Source: Micromonospora musae (lineage in GTDB: Bacteria; Actinomycetota; Actinomycetes; Mycobacteriales; Micromonosporaceae). From it: 64,000 nucleotides of DNA. Shown in pieces: positions 59,737 to 64,000 of the stretch. The notes beneath the pieces were generated by a model. It was given only the letters and a program-made list of their open reading frames with translations. It had not been told where the DNA came from and ran no database searches. Location of the stretch: positions 1 to 64,000 of the forward strand of contig NZ_RAZT01000023.1 in assembly GCF_003626635.1 (NCBI RefSeq), written 5' to 3'. Within the stretch, counting starts at the first letter, position 1. The number at the start of each line of letters is the position of its first letter. Both the position numbers and the translations under genes were made by a program.

Positions 59737-60600
59737 GTGGACTCCGATGACCTCGGCCTCTTCGGTCCCGGTTCGGTCACGTGGAAGGTGCACGCCGAAC
59801 CGGTCCTGATCGTCGCCGGTCTCCGCGCGCTCTACCTTCAGGCGCTGCACCCGCGGGCGATGGCCGGGGTGGCGCAGAACAGCGACTACCGCACCGACGT
59901 GTGGGGGCGCCTCGTGCGCACCGCCACCTACGTCGCCACCACCGTCTACGGCACGACGGCGCAGGCCGAGGCGGCGGGCGCCCGGCTGCGCCGGCTGCAC
60001 GAGCGGCTGCGGGCGACCGACCCGGTCAGCGGCGAGCAATTCCGCGTGGACGAGCCGGAGCTCCTGCGCTGGGTGCACGTGACCGAGGTGGAGTCGTTCC
60101 TCGGCACCGCCCGCCGGGCCGGTCTGCCGCTGACCCCCGCCGAGGTGGACGGCTACTACCGCGAGCAGCGCCGAGCGGCCACGCTGGTCGGCCTGGACCC
60201 GGAAACGGTCCCCGGCACCGCCGCCGAGGTGGGCGAGTACTACCGCACCGTCCGGCCGGAGCTTCGGATGACCCGCGAGGCGGCCGAGACCGCCGTCTTC
60301 CTCACCGCGCCGCCGCTGCCGTGGAAGCTGAGTCTGCCGTTACGACTGGGGCTGAACCTCGGGCCCCCGAGGTGGGCGTACCTCGGGGTCGCCGGCACCG
60401 CGCTCGCCCTGCTGCCGGCCTGGGCCCGTCGGATGTACGGCGGTCTGGGGCTGCCCACCACCGCGCTCTCGGCGGACGTGACCGTGCGGGGTCTCCGCCT
60501 CGTACTCGCCGCGCTGCCCCGGAACTGGCGGGAGGGCCCCTTGCAGCAGGCCGCCAAGGAGCGGGCGGCCCGCCTCGCCGGTGCGCCGGCGAGGCGCTGA
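59737..60600 (+). CDS. MpaB-family oxygenase (DUF2236)
   Basis: A 287-aa protein of the MpaB/latex-clearing-like family. LRALYLQALHPRAMAGVAQNS near the N-terminus contains a conserved His, followed by DVWGRLVRTATYVATTVYGT and LLRWVHVTEVESFL. The family is proposed to bind haem b and act as oxygenase; substrates are mostly unknown. GTG 59737 is preceded by CAGGCT at 59725-59730, 6 nt away, a possible leaderless start. Confidence 0.87.
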   Translation: MDSDDLGLFGPGSVTWKVHAEPVLIVAGLRALYLQALHPRAMAGVAQNSDYRTDVWGRLVRTATYVATTVYGTTAQAEAAGARLRRLHERLRATDPVSGEQFRVDEPELLRWVHVTEVESFLGTARRAGLPLTPAEVDGYYREQRRAATLVGLDPETVPGTAAEVGEYYRTVRPELRMTREAAETAVFLTAPPLPWKLSLPLRLGLNLGPPRWAYLGVAGTALALLPAWARRMYGGLGLPTTALSADVTVRGLRLVLAALPRNWREGPLQQAAKERAARLAGAPARR

Positions 60601-60610
60601 CCCGGGCGGC

Positions 60611-61597
60611 TCACCCCTGCGCGGGCGTGCCCTCGGCCGGCTGCTCGACGGCCGCCCACGGATCCTTGCCCGGCGTCTGGCTGCCGGCCGGGCAGGTGCG
60701 CCGGTAGTCGCACCAGCCGCACCGGGGACTCGGGTCGGTGGGGAAGGCGTCGTCCGGATCCGCGCCGTCGGCGATCGCCTTCTCGGCGGCCATGATGTCG
60801 TGCGCGGTCTCCTCCGCCCGGCTCAGCTGCCGGGCGAGCGACTCGACGGTGTGTTCGTGGGCGGCGACCGTGCCGGTCGGCAGGTGGTGCAGCTCGACCC
60901 GGCGGCACGGTCGGCGGAACGTCCGCTCGGCGGCGTACGCGTAGAGCGCCAGCGCCTGGGAGCCTCGGGCGTCGTCGCTGTCGAGCCCGGTGCGCCCGGT
61001 CTTGTAGTCGACGATGACCAGCTCGGGACCGTCGGGGCCGGGTCGGGAGTCGATCCGGTCGGCTCGGCCGTTGAAGGCGAGCACCGCCGTCTTGACCGCC
61101 ACCACCCGCTCCACACCGAGCGGTTCGGTATCCGGCTCCAGCGTCTCGACGTACGCCTCCAGCCAGCCCAGCGCCCGCCGGTAGGCGGCCCGCTCCTGCT
61201 CATCGTCGCGGTAGCCCTCCCGCACCCAGGTGCCGCGCAGCAGCCCGGTCAGCGCCTCCGGGCGGCGTCGCTCCGGCGCCAGCGCATACCAGCTGCGCAG
61301 GGCGTTGTGCACGCTCGCGCCGAGGGAGTTGTGCGCCCACGGGGGCCCCTTCGGCGGGGCGGGACGGTCGACGTAGGAGTAGCGGTAGCGACGGGGACAG
61401 TCGGCGTAGGCGCCGAGCTTGCTCGGCGTACAGACGAAGAGCCGCTCGGGCATCCCCTCGAAGCCGAGCTGCTCGGCCTGCTCCGCCCGGGGGCGGGGCG
61501 CGCGGCCGCCGGTGGAGGAGGGTCGGCCGGCTGAAGAGGGTCGTCGCACACCCGAGATCCTGCCATCGGCGTACGACAGATCTGTCGCCGCGCTCAC
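60611..61597 (-). CDS. RecB-like PD-(D/E)XK nuclease with Fe-S cysteines
   Basis: A 328-aa orphan RecB-family exonuclease domain protein. Conserved elements are CTPSKLGAYADCPRRYRYSY, LGASVHNALRSWYAL (motif I His), FNGRADRIDS and VIVDYKTGRTG (the D...D-YKTG nuclease core), and a C-terminal CGWCDYRRTCP. With the early Cys of DCPRRY this gives the four-Cys Fe-S pattern known from AddB/Cas4. GTG 61597 overlaps the marC stop as GTGA. No helicase or Cas gene is near. Confidence 0.85.
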   Translation of the reverse strand: MSAATDLSYADGRISGVRRPSSAGRPSSTGGRAPRPRAEQAEQLGFEGMPERLFVCTPSKLGAYADCPRRYRYSYVDRPAPPKGPPWAHNSLGASVHNALRSWYALAPERRRPEALTGLLRGTWVREGYRDDEQERAAYRRALGWLEAYVETLEPDTEPLGVERVVAVKTAVLAFNGRADRIDSRPGPDGPELVIVDYKTGRTGLDSDDARGSQALALYAYAAERTFRRPCRRVELHHLPTGTVAAHEHTVESLARQLSRAEETAHDIMAAEKAIADGADPDDAFPTDPSPRCGWCDYRRTCPAGSQTPGKDPWAAVEQPAEGTPAQG

Positions 61598-62208
61598 ACC
61601 ATGTGCGCGTAGTGCCGCACGAACGCGGCGACCGCGTCGGCGATGAGCTGCACCGCGATGGCGGCCAGCAGCAGGCCCGCGATCCTGGTGAGCACCTCGA
61701 TCCCGCCTGGCCGGAGGATCTTGACGATCCCGCCGGAGAAGCGCAGGACGATCCAGACGGCGATCATCACGGAGATGATTCCCGCCGCGATGGCGGTGTA
61801 GTCGCTCAGCCCCTCCGCCTGCTGGACGAAGAGCATCGTCGCCACGATCGCGCCGGGGCCCGCGAGCAGCGGGGTGCCGAGCGGCACCAGCGCGATGTTC
61901 GAGGTGGACTGGCCGCTCGGCTCGTCGCCCTTGCCGGTCAGCAGCTCCAGCGCGACGAGCACCAGCAGCAGCCCACCGGCCGCCTGCAGCGCCGGAAGAT
62001 CGACGTGCAGATAGTCGAGGAGCGTCTGTCCGGCCACCGCGAAGACCACGATCACACCGAGCGCCAACGCGACCGCCTGCCACGCCGCCCGGTTCCGGTC
62101 CCGAGCGGGCAGCGGACCGGTCAGCGCGACGAAGATCGGCATCATGCCCGGTGGGTCGGTGATCACCAGCAGGGTCACGAAGACCTCGCCGAGAAGCTTC
62201 AGATCCAC
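61594..62208 (-). CDS. MarC-family integral membrane protein
   Basis: A 204-aa six-helix membrane protein. FVTLLVITDPPGMMPIFVAL at the N-terminus, PLLAGPGAIVATMLFVQ and LRFSGGIVKILRPGGIEVLT are characteristic of the MarC/UPF0056 family. It is not the multidrug-resistance determinant its name implies; the role is unknown. The GTG at 62208 has a TACCTT box 6 nt upstream (leaderless). It is coupled to the RecB-like gene downstream. Confidence 0.9.
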   Translation of the reverse strand: MDLKLLGEVFVTLLVITDPPGMMPIFVALTGPLPARDRNRAAWQAVALALGVIVVFAVAGQTLLDYLHVDLPALQAAGGLLLVLVALELLTGKGDEPSGQSTSNIALVPLGTPLLAGPGAIVATMLFVQQAEGLSDYTAIAAGIISVMIAVWIVLRFSGGIVKILRPGGIEVLTRIAGLLLAAIAVQLIADAVAAFVRHYAHMV

Positions 62209-62214
62209 CTGATC

Positions 62215-62220
62215 AAGGTA
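62215..62220 (-). promoter_or_regulatory. leaderless -10 box (TACCTT) of marC
   Basis: TACCTT on the minus strand ends 6 nt before the marC GTG; no ribosome-binding site. Confidence 0.5.
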
Positions 62221-62248
62221 GCCGCGCCCTCACGAGCCGAAACGCGGA

Positions 62249-63127
62249 TCAGCCGGAAGCGATCCCGGTCACCCTGCCGGCACCGGCCACGATCCGTTCG
62301 TACGCCTCCGGGCTGGTGGTGAAGGCGCCGAGCCGGACGGTCTTGTGCGTGCCGTGGAAGTCCGACGAGCCGGTGAAGAAGAGCCCGAGCTCGGCGGCGA
62401 GGCCCCGGACGTGGGCCCGTTCCTCCGGCGAGTGGTCCTCGTGATCGGCCTCCAGCCCGGCGAGCCCGACGGCGGCCAGCTCGGCGATCAGCTCGTCCGG
62501 CACCACCCGGCCCCGGCGGGTGGCGCGCGGATGGGCGAAGACCGGCACACCGCCGGCGGCCCGGACCAGCCGGACCGCGTGGAAGACGTCGATGTCCTCC
62601 TTCGGCAGCCGGTAGCGCTCGCCCAGCCAGTCCGGCCCGAACGCCTCGGTGGTGGTGGCCACCAGACCGGCCCGGATCAGCGCCTGGGCGATGTGCGGTC
62701 GGCCGACCGTCCCGCCGCCCGCGCCGGTGAGGATCTCCGCCCAGTCGACGTCGATCCCGTCGGCCCGGAGCAGGTCCACGATCCGTTCGCCGCGCACCTC
62801 CCGGGCGGCCCGCACCCGGGCCAACTCGGCGACCAGCTCCGGATCGTCCGGATCGAAGAGGTACGCGAGCAGGTGTAGCGGCACCGGCGGGTCCGCGCCG
62901 AACCAGCGGCAGGAGAGTTCGGCGCCGCGGACCAGCCGCAGCCCGGCCGGCAGCGCCGCCACCGCCGGCGCCCAGCCGGCGGTGGTGTCGTGGTCGGTGA
63001 TGGCCACCACGTCGAGTCCGACGTCGGCGGCGGCCCGCACCAGCTCGGCCGGGCTCAGGGTGCCGTCGCTCGCCGTCGAGTGGGCGTGCAGGTCGATCCG
63101 GTGGCCCGGGCCGCGGTCGGAGGTCAT
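62249..63127 (-). CDS. PHP-domain phosphoesterase (RNase AM/TrpH-like)
   Basis: A 292-aa PHP-family hydrolase. The metal-binding motifs are DLHAHSTASDGTLSP, AITDHDT, GAELSC, VFAHPRATRRG, LEADHEDHS and GSSDFHGTHK. Members act as 5'-3' exoribonucleases or 3',5'-bisphosphate phosphatases (YciV/TrpH). The ATG at 63127 has a TAGCGT box 6 nt upstream (leaderless). It is followed by marC on the same strand. Confidence 0.92.
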   Translation of the reverse strand: MTSDRGPGHRIDLHAHSTASDGTLSPAELVRAAADVGLDVVAITDHDTTAGWAPAVAALPAGLRLVRGAELSCRWFGADPPVPLHLLAYLFDPDDPELVAELARVRAAREVRGERIVDLLRADGIDVDWAEILTGAGGGTVGRPHIAQALIRAGLVATTTEAFGPDWLGERYRLPKEDIDVFHAVRLVRAAGGVPVFAHPRATRRGRVVPDELIAELAAVGLAGLEADHEDHSPEERAHVRGLAAELGLFFTGSSDFHGTHKTVRLGAFTTSPEAYERIVAGAGRVTGIASG

Positions 63128-63133
63128 CGCCAG

Positions 63134-63139
63134 ACGCTA
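63134..63139 (-). promoter_or_regulatory. leaderless -10 box (TAGCGT) of the PHP gene
   Basis: TAGCGT on the minus strand, 6 nt before the ATG at 63127, with no Shine-Dalgarno. Confidence 0.6.
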
Positions 63140-63283
63140 CCGTTCCGCCCGACCGCCACCGGGCAGCCGGGCCCGCTGTGGGTGGGCCGCGCCGTCACCC
63201 CTGCGTCGAGCCCGCAGCGGGGTGGCCGCAGCGCCGGTGAGCGGCGGGGCACGGACGGGGGCCGCGGACGGCGCGCCGCCCGC

Positions 63284-64000
63284 TCAGGAGCCGGTCACCA
63301 CCACCGGGCGGTTCGCGGCGTCCGCCCCGGGTACCGCGACGGCCGCGCCGGCCTCGCCGACGTGCACCCGGCCCGCCGTGAGCCGTACCAGTTTGCCCGA
63401 TTCGTCGATGTAAGCCGCCTCGTCGACCGCGTTCCAGGCCACCGAGCCGGTCAGCGGCGGCCCGGCGTGCCCGGCCACGAGGGGGCCGCCCGGACTGGTG
63501 ACGCCGATGCGCGCCACGTCCACCAGCAGCGCGCCGGCCTTCTTGCCGGACGCTCCGTTCAGCAGCAGCCATCGTCCGTCCGGGGAGACGGCGCCGAGCC
63601 CGTCCTGGCTGAGCGTCGGACCGCACGCGGTCTCGATCGGGGTCAGGGTCCGGGACGGGTCGAGCAGGGCCAGGCAGGGCTGGTCGGTGCCCTTGCTGGA
63701 CACCTGGCCGACGAGCCGACCGTCCGGGAGCGCCCCGTAGACGTTCAACGTGATCCGGTCCACGCCGGTGTCCAGCGGTGCCGTGGCCGGGCTCCAGAGC
63801 GCGTGGCCGGGCCGGGCCGGGTCGAGCCGGACCAGGACGGCGTTCCCGACGAAGCCCACCGGCACGGCGCCGGCCGGCGCGGGTGTGCGTACGGGGGCGA
63901 TGAGCTGGGTGCGGACGAGCCCGGCGGCGGCGATCTCGTCGCCGTCGCGCCAGGCGACCTGCCGGCCGTCGGTGGCGACCACGATCGCGTCCGCGCCGTC
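63284..64000 (-). CDS. beta-propeller-like protein, C-terminal part
   Basis: The frame is open to the end of the window, so this is a partial gene. The 238 residues seen contain repeated blade-like units: GFVGNAVLVRLD, LNVYGALPDGRLVGQVSS, GLGAVSPDGRWLLLNGAS, GSVAWNAVDEAAYIDES. The VSPDGRW(LLL) motif is typical of TolB/WD40-type propellers. Cys pairs are few. The N-terminus, which could carry a signal peptide, lies outside the window. Function unknown; such actinobacterial proteins are often exported or membrane-linked. Confidence 0.7.
   Translation of the reverse strand, partial: DGADAIVVATDGRQVAWRDGDEIAAAGLVRTQLIAPVRTPAPAGAVPVGFVGNAVLVRLDPARPGHALWSPATAPLDTGVDRITLNVYGALPDGRLVGQVSSKGTDQPCLALLDPSRTLTPIETACGPTLSQDGLGAVSPDGRWLLLNGASGKKAGALLVDVARIGVTSPGGPLVAGHAGPPLTGSVAWNAVDEAAYIDESGKLVRLTAGRVHVGEAGAAVAVPGADAANRPVVVTGS

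Overview
The window looks like a chromosomal segment from an actinomycete of the Micromonosporaceae, most likely Micromonospora. The evidence is very high GC, frequent GTG starts, many genes without a Shine-Dalgarno whose -10 box (TAnnnT) lies 6-8 nt before the start codon (leaderless transcripts), and typical actinobacterial gene sets (sepX-glp-galU, cysD-cysN-cysQ, pth-rplY-prs-glmU, ksgA-ispE). Most of the content is core genome. I see no prophage, integrase, CRISPR array or large biosynthetic cluster.

Layout. 1-11.3 kb: a frameshifted LacI-type regulator, a GH13 alpha-glucosidase, small regulatory and membrane genes, trpS, a CBS/CorC-like protein and the galE-galK pair, then a TPR membrane protein. 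11.3-18.9 kb (minus strand): sulfate activation (cysN, cysD, cysQ), pth, rplY, prs and glmU. 18.9-25 kb: tRNA-Gln, an HTH/LAGLIDADG-like protein, an acyl-CoA desaturase with a 29-bp operator and an adjacent TetR regulator, two DUF4383 paralogues and an ABC-F ATPase. 25-36.5 kb: ispE, a Uma2-like remnant, ksgA, tatD, a possible 37-residue leaderless ORF coupled to an unknown 415-aa protein, an alpha/beta hydrolase, metG, rsmI and a protein O-mannosyltransferase. 36.9-47.9 kb: an exported von Willebrand A protein with a coupled partner, a phosphopantetheinyl transferase, a DUF4352 lipoprotein-like membrane protein, a NUDIX/VOC pair, a Ser/Thr kinase with an extracellular ricin-type lectin domain and an FAD monooxygenase. 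47.9-50.3 kb: tRNA-Ala, a palindrome plus minisatellite region and sepX. 49.4-55 kb: a GNAT gene, glp, galU and a HAMP-GAF-GGDEF diguanylate cyclase. 55-64 kb: a 5-formyl-THF cyclo-ligase, a CIRCE-preceded FmdB zinc-ribbon gene, a three-box DnaA-type cluster before a CpaB/SAF gene, a second palindrome plus minisatellite region, Fur, MpaB, an orphan RecB-like nuclease, marC, a PHP phosphoesterase and a partial beta-propeller protein.

Gene cooperation visible here: galE/galK with galU and glmU supply nucleotide sugars. cysD/cysN make APS and cysQ clears PAP. The desaturase and TetR form a likely membrane-lipid homeostasis unit. sepX and glp are divisome partners. The most notable regulatory signals are the HrcA/CIRCE-type element before fmdB, the desaturase operator, the DnaA-box cluster and the pervasive leaderless promoter architecture. 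I found no obviously new multi-gene system. The strongest second-look items are those regulatory elements, the possible small leaderless ORF, the Uma2 remnant and the dispersed palindrome family that twice sits next to a GC-rich minisatellite.
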